Below are positions 8,468-16,614 of a stretch of 64,000 bases of DNA, in pieces. The notes under the pieces were generated by a model that worked only from the letters and a program-made list of their open reading frames with translations, searched no databases and was not told where the DNA came from. Numbering within the stretch: the stretch's first letter is position 1; every line of letters begins with the position of its first letter. Position numbers and translations under genes: made by a program. Origin of the DNA: Bacillus salacetis (lineage in GTDB: Bacteria; Bacillota; Bacilli; Bacillales; Bacillaceae_B); NCBI RefSeq assembly GCF_003581585.1, contig NZ_QXIR01000012.1:53741-117740 (forward strand), in the 5' to 3' direction.

Positions 8468-9465
8468 TAAAGCCTGGGAAATTGAAGAGAGGGGATACGA
8501 TTGGGATCATCACACCTTCTACGCCGGCTCCTGTCTTATTTAAGGAAAGGTATGAAAGAGGCCTTGCCCAATTAAGATCCATGGGATTCAACGTTTTAAA
8601 AGGAAAGTGTGCTCAATCCAATCAAGGATACCGTTCAGCCTCCATCCAGCAAAGAGCCGAAGAAATAAATGAACTGATCCATAATAAAGAGGTTAAAGCG
8701 ATCATAAGCACCATTGGAGGCACTAACTCCAATTCTCTGCTGCCTTATATCGACTATGAGGAGTTAAAAAGGCAGCCGAAAATCCTCATGGGATACAGTG
8801 ATGTAACCGCGCTTTTGCTGGGAGTCTATACAAAGACGGGAATGCCCGCCTTTTACGGACCGGCAATTGTACCGTCATTTGGGGAATACCCGGAGATGCT
8901 GCCAAAGGGCAGAGAGTACTTTGAGAAATCAGTCATGCATCAGCAGGAAATTCCATATACCTTGGAAATACCCGGTGAATGGACAGAAGAAATGATTGAT
9001 TGGCGGACTCAGGACAGGGAGAAGAAGATGGTCCCTAATGCCGGCTGGAAGTCACTCAGGAAAGGCAAAGTCCGCGGGAAGCTGATTGGCGGGAATCTGA
9101 ACACCCTGTCAGGCATCCTGGCATCGGAATATTTTCCCGATGTCACAGGCGCCATCCTTTTTATAGAAGACTCGTTTAAAGATATGGCAATCCAGGAACG
9201 ATCGCTAAGTATGCTGAAGTTAGCTGGCATATTTGATTCTGTGTCTGGATTGATTGTCGGTAAGCATGAACACTTTGATGACTGCAATGCCCCGTTCACT
9301 TTTGAGGAACTGCTGCTCGAAATCCTGGGGGGCAGCGAGCTTCCTATCCTGGCTAATGTCGATATCGGCCACACGTTTCCATCCCATGTATTCCCAATCG
9401 GGATTGAAGCGGAAATGGATGCAGGCAATGGGCGTATCACTTTCCTGGAAAGCGGAGTGGAATGA
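8464..9465 (+). CDS. S66 family peptidase (LD-carboxypeptidase / MccF-like)
   Basis: Encodes 333 residues. The S66 Ser-Glu-His triad is readable: Ser112 in MGYSDVTALL, Glu235 in LFIEDSF and His303 in DIGHTFPS. The N-terminal block GDTIGIITPSTP is typical. S66 enzymes cleave LD-peptide bonds in peptidoglycan turnover or, in the MccF branch, hydrolyse toxic aminoacyl-nucleotides and so give self-immunity to microcin C-like compounds. The length and the region around the triad look MccF-like, but the branch cannot be fixed by eye. It overlaps the YciI gene and precedes a nucleotidyltransferase gene; a second S66 gene is at 10362. Confidence 0.88.
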   Translation: MIKPGKLKRGDTIGIITPSTPAPVLFKERYERGLAQLRSMGFNVLKGKCAQSNQGYRSASIQQRAEEINELIHNKEVKAIISTIGGTNSNSLLPYIDYEELKRQPKILMGYSDVTALLLGVYTKTGMPAFYGPAIVPSFGEYPEMLPKGREYFEKSVMHQQEIPYTLEIPGEWTEEMIDWRTQDREKKMVPNAGWKSLRKGKVRGKLIGGNLNTLSGILASEYFPDVTGAILFIEDSFKDMAIQERSLSMLKLAGIFDSVSGLIVGKHEHFDDCNAPFTFEELLLEILGGSELPILANVDIGHTFPSHVFPIGIEAEMDAGNGRITFLESGVE

Positions 9466-9499
9466 CTGGCAAGTCGCGTGGCAGAAAGGAAGCAGTCAC

Positions 9500-10096
9500 A
9501 TGAGGAAGGACTATGAAAACTGGAGCCCCCTCTCTGTCGCTGAAACAGCTTGCCTTTTCACTTCAATCCCGGTAAGTTGGGGGATTGCCGGCGGCTGGGC
9601 ACTGGACCTTCATATCGGAAAACAGATCAGGGACCACGCCGATATCGATATCGTGACGGCACAACAGGACCTTCCCGCGCTGTACAGCCATCTCTCACAA
9701 GACTGGCTGCTGTACAAGGCAGCCGGCGGAAAGTTGGAAATATGGCGTGAAGGAGATTCCCTGGAAGCAATCAATAATATCTGGGCTAGCCGAAATCCTG
9801 AAGCTCCTTTCCGGTTTCAAATCCTGGTTGTGGAGTTTGAGGGCGGCGAATGGCTATACAAGAGGAACAAAGAAATCAAAAGCAGAAACATCATGCTGAA
9901 TAATAAGCAGGGAATTCCCTATCTGAGACCTGAAATACAGCTGCTCTATAAAGGAGGATCTTCACAACTGAGGCAAAAGGATTCCTGGGATTTTCAAACG
10001 GTTTTTCCCTTTTTGACAGCCGCTGAAAAAGATTGGCTTGCGGCTGCCCTGATAAAGCAGTTTCCTGATGGCCATCCATGGGTTGATTTTATTTAA
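9500..10096 (+). CDS. Nucleotidyltransferase domain protein (aminoglycoside adenylyltransferase-like)
   Basis: Encodes 198 residues. WGIAGGWALDLHIGKQIRDHADIDIVT carries the GG-W-x9-H-x-DxD pattern of minimal nucleotidyltransferases, as in the aminoglycoside-2''-adenylyltransferase-like family. The rest (RFQILVVEFEGGEWLYKRN, IPYLRPEIQLLYKG) fits that family. The substrate is unknown; chromosomal members are rarely shown to give resistance. Start ATG 9500 follows GAAAGGAA. It lies 34 bp after the first S66 gene and may be in the same transcript. Its stop TAA touches the left end of the dispersed repeat at 10096. Confidence 0.75.
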   Translation: MRKDYENWSPLSVAETACLFTSIPVSWGIAGGWALDLHIGKQIRDHADIDIVTAQQDLPALYSHLSQDWLLYKAAGGKLEIWREGDSLEAINNIWASRNPEAPFRFQILVVEFEGGEWLYKRNKEIKSRNIMLNNKQGIPYLRPEIQLLYKGGSSQLRQKDSWDFQTVFPFLTAAEKDWLAAALIKQFPDGHPWVDFI

Positions 10097-10291
10097 AGGC
10101 TCTTTTCGTTAAATTTTGTTGCTATTCACTATAAATTTCAAATATAGTCCTGGTAAATCGTCGTAAAAGCCCCGGTGAGCAGGGAAGAAAAGAGCTGCTC
10201 GTCCATTTTCGAGAGTAAAAACTTTGAATACAGGGGAAAAATCCGGCACCTGGGATTTTTCCGAAAGCAACAATATATGCGAAAACAGCCT
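10096..10291 (+). repeat. MITE-like repeat R, copy R1
   Basis: About 196 bp bounded by imperfect terminal inverted repeats: left AAGGCTCTTTTCG...TTGTTGCT, right AGCAACAATATATGCGAAAA then CAGCCT. It aligns through its length with 59598-59760 and, in reverse, with 22158-22305. The shared interior includes AGAAAAGAGCTGCTCG and a TTTCGAGAGTAAAA segment. It has no coding capacity. Confidence 0.8.
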
Positions 10292-10361
10292 ATTTTAAAG
10301 AAGGAATCCGGACAGCAATCTCGAATTACTCATCAAGACGAGAAGTGAGGACTGATAAAAC

Positions 10362-11375
10362 ATGATTAGCTACCCAACCTTAAAAAAAGAAGCCACAATA
10401 GGGGTGACCGCCCCATCTTCCGGAGTCCAGGAAGCGCTTCATGACATGTTCAGGCTTGCCATCGAACGGATGAGCTCAAGGGGCTTCAATGTCGTGACGG
10501 GTGATACAGCCTGGACACAGGACAAAGCGAAGTCGGCTCCAAGCAGAAACCGGGCAGAAGAATTCAATGAAATGATGAGGAATGAAGAAATAGATGCCAT
10601 CATCCCGCCATGGGGAGGAGAATTGCTGATCGAAGTACTTCAGGATATTGACTTCTCTTCGATAAAAAACAAATGGCTGTTAGGATACTCAGATATAAGT
10701 GCGCTGATGCTAGCCATCACGTTAAAAACGGGGATCGCTACCGCCCATGGAACCAATTTTGTCGACCTGAGAGGCGAATACTGGGATGAAACGACAGCGA
10801 TGTGGCAGGAAGTTCTCTCAACGAAGCCGGGCGGAACCGTCATCCAGCATTCATCTCCTCAGTACCAGAAAGAGTGGAAACATGGAGAACCCGCGCCTTG
10901 TGTGTTCGATTTAACAGAAGAGACGGAATGGAAGACAGTCGGGGATAATCCTGTAAAGCTGGAGGGACGGCTTTTAGGAGGCTGCATCGATATTCTCCGC
11001 CATCTGGTCGGTACGGACTATGGAGATGTGGCAGCATTCCGGGAGGAGCACATTCCGAGTGAACCGGTGATCTGGTTTCTTGAAAACTGTGACATGAATG
11101 CAACGGATTTGCGCAGGTCGCTGGTTCAAATGAAATATGCAGGCTGGTTTGAAAATTGCTCCGGGATCCTCTTTGGGCGCAGCGATGCCAATGCACCAGT
11201 CGGTAATTATACCGCAGAGGATGTCTATCAGGCCATGGCGGATGAACTGGGGATTCCGATTGTTTATGATATCGACTGCGGCCATATGCCTCCCCAAGTG
11301 ACGTTCATCAATGGGGCTCACGCAATTGTTGATGTGGCAGATGGAAAGGGAACTGTTGAGCAGAGGTTCGTTTAG
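10362..11375 (+). CDS. S66 family peptidase (LD-carboxypeptidase / MccF-like), second copy
   Basis: Encodes 337 residues with the same S66 triad: Ser110 in LLGYSDISALM, Glu241 in IWFLENCDM and His308 in DIDCGHMPP. Sequence outside the motifs differs much from the protein at 8464, so it is an old paralogue, not a recent duplication. The block IPPWGGELLIEVL is the usual S66 glycine motif. Likely cytoplasmic, acting on murein LD-peptides or on peptide-nucleotide toxins. ATG 10362 has only a weak upstream site (GTGAGGA). Repeat R1 separates it from the preceding gene, so it probably has its own promoter. A terminator follows at 11405. Confidence 0.87.
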   Translation: MISYPTLKKEATIGVTAPSSGVQEALHDMFRLAIERMSSRGFNVVTGDTAWTQDKAKSAPSRNRAEEFNEMMRNEEIDAIIPPWGGELLIEVLQDIDFSSIKNKWLLGYSDISALMLAITLKTGIATAHGTNFVDLRGEYWDETTAMWQEVLSTKPGGTVIQHSSPQYQKEWKHGEPAPCVFDLTEETEWKTVGDNPVKLEGRLLGGCIDILRHLVGTDYGDVAAFREEHIPSEPVIWFLENCDMNATDLRRSLVQMKYAGWFENCSGILFGRSDANAPVGNYTAEDVYQAMADELGIPIVYDIDCGHMPPQVTFINGAHAIVDVADGKGTVEQRFV

Positions 11376-11404
11376 ATTACAGGGACGGGTTTTTTTAAGA
11401 GTTT

Positions 11405-11442
11405 GGCGCTGCTCCTGCTAGCGGGATGCAGCGTTTTTTATT
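11405..11442 (+). terminator. Rho-independent terminator
   Basis: CGCTGC (11407-11412) pairs with GCAGCG (11428-11433), followed by TTTTTTATTT. Confidence 0.65.
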
Positions 11443-11467
11443 TGTAAGAGGCAGGTTTCTGGCCTTA

Positions 11468-12051
11468 GGGTAGCTATGATGGTGTCGGTTTCGGAGAATG
11501 CGAGATCGATGAGGTCAAAGGGAGGCTATGAGGGTGTCGATGTCGAAGAATGCGAGATCGATGTGGTCAAAGGGGATCTATGAGGTTGTCGATTTCTAGA
11601 AAATGCGAGATCGGTGAGGTCAAAGGGGATCTATGAGGTTGCCGATTTCTAGAAAATGCGAGATTGATGAGGTCAAAGGGAAGCAATGAGGTTGTCGATT
11701 TCGGGGAATGCGAGATCGATGAGGTCAAAGGGAAGCAATGAGGTTGTCGATTTCTAGAAAATGCGAGATCGATGAGGTCAAAGGGAGGCTATGAGGGTGT
11801 CGATGTCGAAGAATGCGAGATCGGTATGATCATAGGGAAGCTATGAGGTTGTCGATTCTACGAAACGTGTGATCGATGAGGTCAAAGGGGATCTAAGAGG
11901 TTGTCGATTCTACGAAACGTGTGATCGATGAGGTCAAAGGGAAGCAATGGAGAGGCCGATTTCGGAAAACGCGAAATCGGTGTGGCCAAAGGGAAGCTAT
12001 GAGGTTGTCGATTCCGGAGAATGCGAGATCGGTATGATCATAGGGAAGCTA
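11468..12051. repeat. Tandem array A, 52-53 bp period, about 11 units
   Basis: Each unit reads approximately GGAAGCTATGAGGTTG, then TCGATTTC, about 10 variable bases, GAGATCGA, then TGAGGTCAAAG. TCGATTTC and GAGATCGA are an 8 bp inverted repeat. In the unit near 11960 both arms change together (CCGATTTC with GAAATCGG), which keeps pairing. No sustained reading frame with coding character crosses the array. It fills the gap between the S66 gene and the NUDIX gene. Confidence 0.9.
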
Positions 12052-12092
12052 GGGTGAGTGAAACGGGACGAAAACTCTTCGGAATCATTTTA

Positions 12093-12122
12093 AATAGCAG
12101 CAAAGTTTTAGAAAAAGAGCAT
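12093..12122 (-). repeat. Fragment of MITE-like repeat R (single end)
   Basis: Read on the minus strand, GCTCTTTTTCTAAAACTTTG continues into CTGCTATT and matches the left terminal repeat of R1-R4. No second end is found nearby, so this is a solo end. Confidence 0.55.
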
Positions 12123-12144
12123 TTGAATAGGGGAGAGGGAGATC

Positions 12145-12762
12145 ATGGAGCACAAATGGATGAAGTGGGCGCAGCAGATTCAATCGATATCACAGTCCGG
12201 ACTGGCATTTTCGAAGGATGTATATGATATTGAGCGGTATGAAGAACTGAAGGACTTAAGCGCTGAAATCATGTCGGAATATACCACAGTCGAAAAGGAC
12301 GTAATCAAAGAACTGTTTGCCCAGGAAAAAGGTTATCAAACGCCAAAGGCGGACGTAAGGGGAGCCGTTTTTGAAGAGGGCCGAATCCTTTTGGTCAAAG
12401 AAAAAATCAATAACAAGTGGTCCCTGCCCGGCGGATTTTGCGATGTCGGCCTGTCGCCTTCAGAAAACGTGATAAAAGAAATCAAGGAAGAGTCGGGATA
12501 TGAGGTCAGGTACAAAAAACTGCTCGCACTGCTCGATTACTACAAACACCCTCATCCTCCGCAGCCATTTCACTATTATAAAATCTTCATTCAGTGTGAA
12601 ATAACTGGAGGAAACCCGCAAGCCGGATTGGAAACGAGCGAGATCGGTTTTTTTGAGGAAGACGCGCTCCCGGATTTATCGGTTGACCGCAATACAGCTT
12701 CCCAGATCAGACTGCTGTTCGAATTTTTGCGGGATCCCGATAAGAAAACGGTGTGTGATTAG
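12145..12762 (+). CDS. NUDIX hydrolase with N-terminal NUDIX_N-type domain
   Basis: Encodes 205 residues. Residues 1-65 form the alpha-helical N-terminal domain (MEHKWMKWAQQIQSISQSGL, VYDIERYEELKDLSAEIM). The NUDIX box is LPGGFCDVGLSPSENVIKEIKEESGY; compared with GX5EX7REUXEEXGU the first Glu is Leu and the Arg is Lys, substitutions common in this subgroup, while the EE pair that binds metal is kept. The C-terminal half reads HYYKIFIQCEITGG. Probable role is hydrolysis of a nucleoside-diphosphate-linked compound (ADP-ribose-like in relatives). ATG 12145 is preceded by GGGAGAGGGAG. Confidence 0.85.
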   Translation: MEHKWMKWAQQIQSISQSGLAFSKDVYDIERYEELKDLSAEIMSEYTTVEKDVIKELFAQEKGYQTPKADVRGAVFEEGRILLVKEKINNKWSLPGGFCDVGLSPSENVIKEIKEESGYEVRYKKLLALLDYYKHPHPPQPFHYYKIFIQCEITGGNPQAGLETSEIGFFEEDALPDLSVDRNTASQIRLLFEFLRDPDKKTVCD

Positions 12763-12859
12763 GAGAGGTTTTCCCGATAGATACATAAGGGCTCTAAAAA
12801 GGTTATTCGACAAAAAACGGGGTGTGACTGGCACGACCCGAATCAAAGGGGAAAAGAAG

Positions 12860-13321
12860 ATGCTTGATATGTTCAGATATAATTGGCAAGTGAGGCAGGA
12901 CTGGTTTGAGTGGTGCAGGGATCTGCCGGAAGAAGAGCTTACGAAGGAGAGGACCGGCGGAATGGGCAGCATCCTGGCCACGCTTTTTCATGTTGCGAAC
13001 GGGGAACAGATTTGGGTCAATCAGATGCAGGGCACGACAGTCTTAATGAAAGAAGGGGTATCTTCATTGGACGAGACCGTTGAGTTCACCAACATGACTA
13101 GACCGGTCACAGAACACTTCCTGCAATCCTGGAATGAGGAGACCGCAAGTCAAACCCTGACAAAGAAACGCAGGGACGGAAGCGACTATGTCTTTTCCTA
13201 TGAAAAAATCCTCAAGCATCTAATAGCGCACGAAATTCATCACATTGGCCAGCTGTCCATCTGGGCCAGGGAAATCGGCCGGAAACCTGTTTCGAGTGAT
13301 TTGATATTCAGGGATTATTAA
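12860..13321 (+). CDS. DinB family protein
   Basis: Encodes 153 residues, a four-helix bundle with the three metal-ligand His of the DinB/YfiT fold: the first in ATLFHVANGEQIW, then the pair in HLIAHEIHHIGQL. DinB-like proteins of Bacillus are small metal-binding proteins, some of them thiol transferases (bacillithiol-dependent) and some of unknown role. The start ATG at 12860 has CAAAGGGGA upstream; the longer frame from 12653 overlaps the NUDIX gene and is not likely. Spacing suggests it may follow the NUDIX gene in one transcript. Confidence 0.85.
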   Translation: MLDMFRYNWQVRQDWFEWCRDLPEEELTKERTGGMGSILATLFHVANGEQIWVNQMQGTTVLMKEGVSSLDETVEFTNMTRPVTEHFLQSWNEETASQTLTKKRRDGSDYVFSYEKILKHLIAHEIHHIGQLSIWAREIGRKPVSSDLIFRDY

Positions 13322-13398
13322 TAGATTGACAGCGGGGGATGAGTGCCTGGTGCAATTTCGTAAAGGTGCATCCCCTTCGAGAAAGGAGCAACTAAATT

Positions 13399-14229
13399 TT
13401 GAAACGATATTACATAGAAAACGGCACAATGCCCGTTCATGTCACTGAATGGGGGAGCCAGAATGCTCCGGTCATCTTCTGTCTCCATGGACTGGGCAGC
13501 ACAAGCCTGAGCTTTATTGAGGCAGCCGAGGAACTGCAAAATGAATACCGGATCATTTCGGTGGATGCACCGGGGCATGGCAAGACGCCTGCTTTTGAAG
13601 ATCCAAAGAAGTACGAGATGCAGGGGATGGCTGAGTGGATCGATGGTATCATCGATCACCTTGAAATCGACCGATTCTATTTTCTGTCCCATTCCTGGGG
13701 CAGTTTTGTTCACTTATTTTACCTGAAAAACTACAAACATAGAGTGCTGGATTCCATCCTTATAGACGGCGGCTATCAGAGCAAAAGGCATTCCGGTAAA
13801 TCCGCAGAAGAGGAAATGGCCTATTATCAAGAAGATTTTGAGCAGACATGGGCTGACTGGGAAGAATTCCGTGAGCTTGTGAAAAGCGAGACATTGACAT
13901 GGTCGCCATTGAAGGAAAAAGCGGCGGAAGATTTGGCGTTGATAAAGGACGGCAAGCATTACTGGCATGCCCGTGGAGTGACCGGCGCAAACATCATCCG
14001 TGCGATGCATAAGGATGATATTGAAGATGTCTTTGATGACATGCCAAAGAATATCCTCTTATTGAGGTCGACCCTGCCCGGGCACCTGGAGGAAGACAGA
14101 AGGAAACAAGCCCGCCGTTTCCAGCAGAGAACCGGAGCGGAAGTTAAGCCAATTTCCGGCGCCACTCATCTTTTGCATTGGGACAATCCCGGTACAGTGG
14201 TGGAGGAAGTGAGAAGAAGGTGGAGCTGA
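13399..14229 (+). CDS. Alpha/beta hydrolase
   Basis: Encodes 276 residues. The oxyanion motif HGLG is at 30-33, the nucleophile elbow is SHSWGS with Ser99, DAPGHGKT is typical of the esterase/haloperoxidase group, and the catalytic His is near the end in ISGATHLLHWDNP. Start is TTG 13399, nine bases after AAAGGAG (13383-13389). It is followed after five bases by a small membrane-protein gene, so the two are probably co-transcribed. The substrate is unknown. Confidence 0.85.
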   Translation: MKRYYIENGTMPVHVTEWGSQNAPVIFCLHGLGSTSLSFIEAAEELQNEYRIISVDAPGHGKTPAFEDPKKYEMQGMAEWIDGIIDHLEIDRFYFLSHSWGSFVHLFYLKNYKHRVLDSILIDGGYQSKRHSGKSAEEEMAYYQEDFEQTWADWEEFRELVKSETLTWSPLKEKAAEDLALIKDGKHYWHARGVTGANIIRAMHKDDIEDVFDDMPKNILLLRSTLPGHLEEDRRKQARRFQQRTGAEVKPISGATHLLHWDNPGTVVEEVRRRWS

Positions 14230-14234
14230 CGAAC

Positions 14235-14585
14235 ATGAAAAAGAATGCTGGCCAAATATTAGAACTGGTCTATCTCCTTTGTTTTGCGGGACTTTTATAC
14301 ATCGACTTTTTCGCTCACAGCACGCCGCAGTGGGTGATTACCACTTTGTTCGCGGTGATTGTGGCCAGCATCCTGTTGTCCTATATTCCAAAACGGGATG
14401 AGTCCGCGAAGAGAACAGGTATTTTTTCTCTCGTAACGACGCTCTTCCTGTTCTCGCTCGTGGTCATTTTTGATCTGGCTGGGGGTGTTTCCAAGGTGGG
14501 CATCGCTCTAGGCCATCCCATTATCTGGGCGCTGGTCGGCATCAGTATATGGATGAGCGTGCGAAGGATCAGGAATGCCGCTTAA
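14235..14585 (+). CDS. Hypothetical four-TM membrane protein
   Basis: Encodes 116 residues with four hydrophobic helices (ILELVYLLCFAGLLYIDFF, WVITTLFAVIVASILLSYI, IFSLVTTLFLFSLVVIFDLA, PIIWALVGISIWMSVRRI). No family recognised. ATG 14235 follows GGTGGAG that overlaps the end of the hydrolase gene, which indicates coupling with it. Confidence 0.6.
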   Translation: MKKNAGQILELVYLLCFAGLLYIDFFAHSTPQWVITTLFAVIVASILLSYIPKRDESAKRTGIFSLVTTLFLFSLVVIFDLAGGVSKVGIALGHPIIWALVGISIWMSVRRIRNAA

Positions 14586-14635
14586 TGGCCGGCCGGATTT
14601 TGAAACCTTTATAGGGCCTGCCTCGTTGTTTTAGT

Positions 14636-14739
14636 AAGGCTGTTTTCGCATATAAAGCTGCTTTCGGAAAACCGATTCATTACAGCATTATCTTCCGGAA
14701 TGATTACAGCAAAGCAGCAAGGTTTACGAATAGAGCCTT
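14636..14739 (-). repeat. MITE-like repeat R, short copy R4
   Basis: This 104 bp copy keeps both terminal repeats (AAGGCTGTTTTCGCATATAA on the left of the plus strand, and an AGAGCCTT end with TTTACGAA on the right) but lacks most of the interior of R1 and R3. The 190 bp gap between the genes at 14585 and 14776 is mostly this element. Confidence 0.7.
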
Positions 14740-14775
14740 TTTAATGAAAAATTTCTTAATGGAGGTCGGGCACAA

Positions 14776-15813
14776 GTGAAGCGGGGAGTCATTTCAATTA
14801 TATTTGGAGCGGTATGTCTTTTGACAGCCGGTTGTACAAGCACTGAAGTTCAGACAGATAATGCAAAGAGCGGTTCAGCGGAGACCGAGAAGCCGCAGGT
14901 TCAAACCGTCTCGAGTCTTTCTGATGAAAGGACAAGCAGGTTTTCAATAGACGGGCAGGAGTTTCAACTCAGCTTCCTTCATAATGAGGTCCTGGACTTT
15001 GCAAAGACAGTGAAGGCTGACAGTTCATTAGTGATAAAAGAGGTCTACGGCGAAAAGGTAATTGATCCGTTATATCAAAGGATAGCCGACTCCGGCGCCC
15101 AAACCTATTATGAATTGGAATCCCTGCTCTTCCCCAATACCAATCCGCAAAAGCTGGAAGTCAGTACAAAAGAGCTCATGGTCAAGGAAGAGGACATTGC
15201 GGACCTAATCGAGGAAGCTCTGGAAGATTCTTCAGGCATGCTGCCTGGTTTAAATAAAACGATTATAGCCATGCCTGTGAATCCACTGGATGTCATGACA
15301 ATTGAGAGTAGGGGAGGTGTCAATGGCCTGGCACTGAGCGAGAACTTAATCCTTCTCCAAGTCTCCCCCTCCTTTGATGAGGACATCCTCAAATTTACGG
15401 TGGCTATGTTATATCACACTACTGTGCAAACGGAGTACATGGCTGATATGTATGAAACACTGATGGAGTCATTTGTGGTGGATGGGAAGGCGGCTGCATT
15501 CGCCCATCAGGTTTATCCTGAAACAGCTGTTTCCTGGACCCAACCCTTATCAGACGAGTTAATGGTTCAGATGTTTGAAGAACTGAAAGAGAGCGGGAAT
15601 GACCTGGATCATTATTGGGAGTTCGAGGGCAGTGCCAGGAGGGGCATTCCGCCTTGGACCAATTTTAAGCTGGGATATGAAATCACTCAGAGCTACCTGC
15701 GGAATCACCCGGAAGCCGGCATTGAAGAGTGGACCAGCCTCCTCCCGCTTGAAATAATCAACGGCAGTGATTACATTGAGAAATTCAGGGAGCTCCAAAC
15801 CATCACAGATTAG
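14776..15813 (+). CDS. Lipoprotein with DUF2268-like domain lacking the HExxH motif
   Basis: Encodes 345 residues. A lipoprotein signal (IIFGAVCLLTAGC) places the lipid-linked Cys near residue 20, followed by a polar linker. The C-terminal half follows the order seen in DUF2268 putative zinc proteases (metal motif, then a small-residue helix, then GYEI..SYLRNHPEAGIEEWTSL), but where HExxH is expected the sequence is YHTTVQTEYM, so it would not hold zinc in the usual way. The likely explanation is a pseudo-enzyme or only distant kinship. GTG 14776 is 10 bases after GGAGG. Single-gene unit after repeat R4. Confidence 0.5.
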   Translation: MKRGVISIIFGAVCLLTAGCTSTEVQTDNAKSGSAETEKPQVQTVSSLSDERTSRFSIDGQEFQLSFLHNEVLDFAKTVKADSSLVIKEVYGEKVIDPLYQRIADSGAQTYYELESLLFPNTNPQKLEVSTKELMVKEEDIADLIEEALEDSSGMLPGLNKTIIAMPVNPLDVMTIESRGGVNGLALSENLILLQVSPSFDEDILKFTVAMLYHTTVQTEYMADMYETLMESFVVDGKAAAFAHQVYPETAVSWTQPLSDELMVQMFEELKESGNDLDHYWEFEGSARRGIPPWTNFKLGYEITQSYLRNHPEAGIEEWTSLLPLEIINGSDYIEKFRELQTITD

Positions 15814-15933
15814 AGGCTGCAGGTATGCGCCATCGAATTTTGCGAAATGATGAAAACAATACGAGATTATGATTCTTTTAAAAATCGCATCATCTCTCTA
15901 TGAGGGATAGTAAGGAAACCAGGAAAAATAAAT

Positions 15934-15953
15934 TTAATCAAACGTTTGATTAA
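15934..15953. promoter_or_regulatory. Perfect 20 bp palindrome, possible operator
   Basis: TTAATCAAACGTTTGATTAA is a perfect dyad directly upstream of the GNAT gene at 15974. Near copies lie at 30269-30288 and 40098-40117. The form suits a TetR- or LacI-type dimeric regulator; which one is unknown. Confidence 0.45.
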
Positions 15954-15973
15954 GAGAAGGGAGGTGCGCTGCG

Positions 15974-16486
15974 GTGTCCATTCAATCTGAGCGACTTACG
16001 TTCCGCCCCTATACGGAAGAGGATTTTGATTTTCTCATGGCGCTGCTGGCAGATCCGGAGGTGGTAAAATTCATCGGATCCGGAAAAGTCAGGGACGAAC
16101 AAGGAGGAAGGGACTTTCTTTCCTGGATCTACAATACGTATAAAGCAGGCAGAAATATGGGCCTGCAGGTGCTTGTACGAAAAGAAGATAGTGTTCCGAT
16201 TGGGCATGCAGGCCTTGTACCCCAGAAGATCGATGGGGAAAATGAGCTTGAGATCGGATACTGGATTGCAAGGAGACATTGGGGAGAGGGATATGCAACG
16301 GAAGCTGCCGCATCCCTTCTGGATCATGGCCGCAATGCACTAGGAAGGCACAGGTTCATCTCGCTGATTCAGCCGGAGAATACTGCCTCTGAAAAAGTGG
16401 CGGAAAGAATCGGCATGCATCTCGAGAAGGTGATTGTGCTTGGCGAGAAAAGTGTGAATGTCTTTTCGATAGAACAGGAGAAATAA
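15974..16486 (+). CDS. GNAT family N-acetyltransferase (RimJ/RimL-like)
   Basis: Encodes 170 residues. ERLTFRPYTEEDFDFLMALL is the usual RimJ/RimL N-terminus, and GYWIARRHWGEGYATEAAAS contains the acetyl-CoA pyrophosphate loop (R/Q-x-x-G-x-G/A as RRHWGEGYA). The end reads RFISLIQPENTASEKVAERIGM. It acetylates an amino group on a protein, peptide or small molecule; the target is unknown. GTG 15974 follows GGGAGGTG. A perfect palindrome 20 bp upstream may be its operator. A strong terminator follows. Confidence 0.87.
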   Translation: MSIQSERLTFRPYTEEDFDFLMALLADPEVVKFIGSGKVRDEQGGRDFLSWIYNTYKAGRNMGLQVLVRKEDSVPIGHAGLVPQKIDGENELEIGYWIARRHWGEGYATEAAASLLDHGRNALGRHRFISLIQPENTASEKVAERIGMHLEKVIVLGEKSVNVFSIEQEK

Positions 16487-16507
16487 CCTGGGTTTATATC
16501 AGAAACG

Positions 16508-16549
16508 CCAAAGAGGACTCGTCATCGATGAGTCCTCTTTGGTATTTTG
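16508..16549 (+). terminator. Rho-independent terminator
   Basis: CCAAAGAGGACTC pairs perfectly with GAGTCCTCTTTGG around GTCATCGAT, followed by TATTTT. Confidence 0.75.
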
Positions 16550-16614
16550 AAAAAACAGGGTGATCGGTGGATCAGAATCGAGGTTTTGCTTGGAGGCGGC
16601 CGAATGAGTGACTA

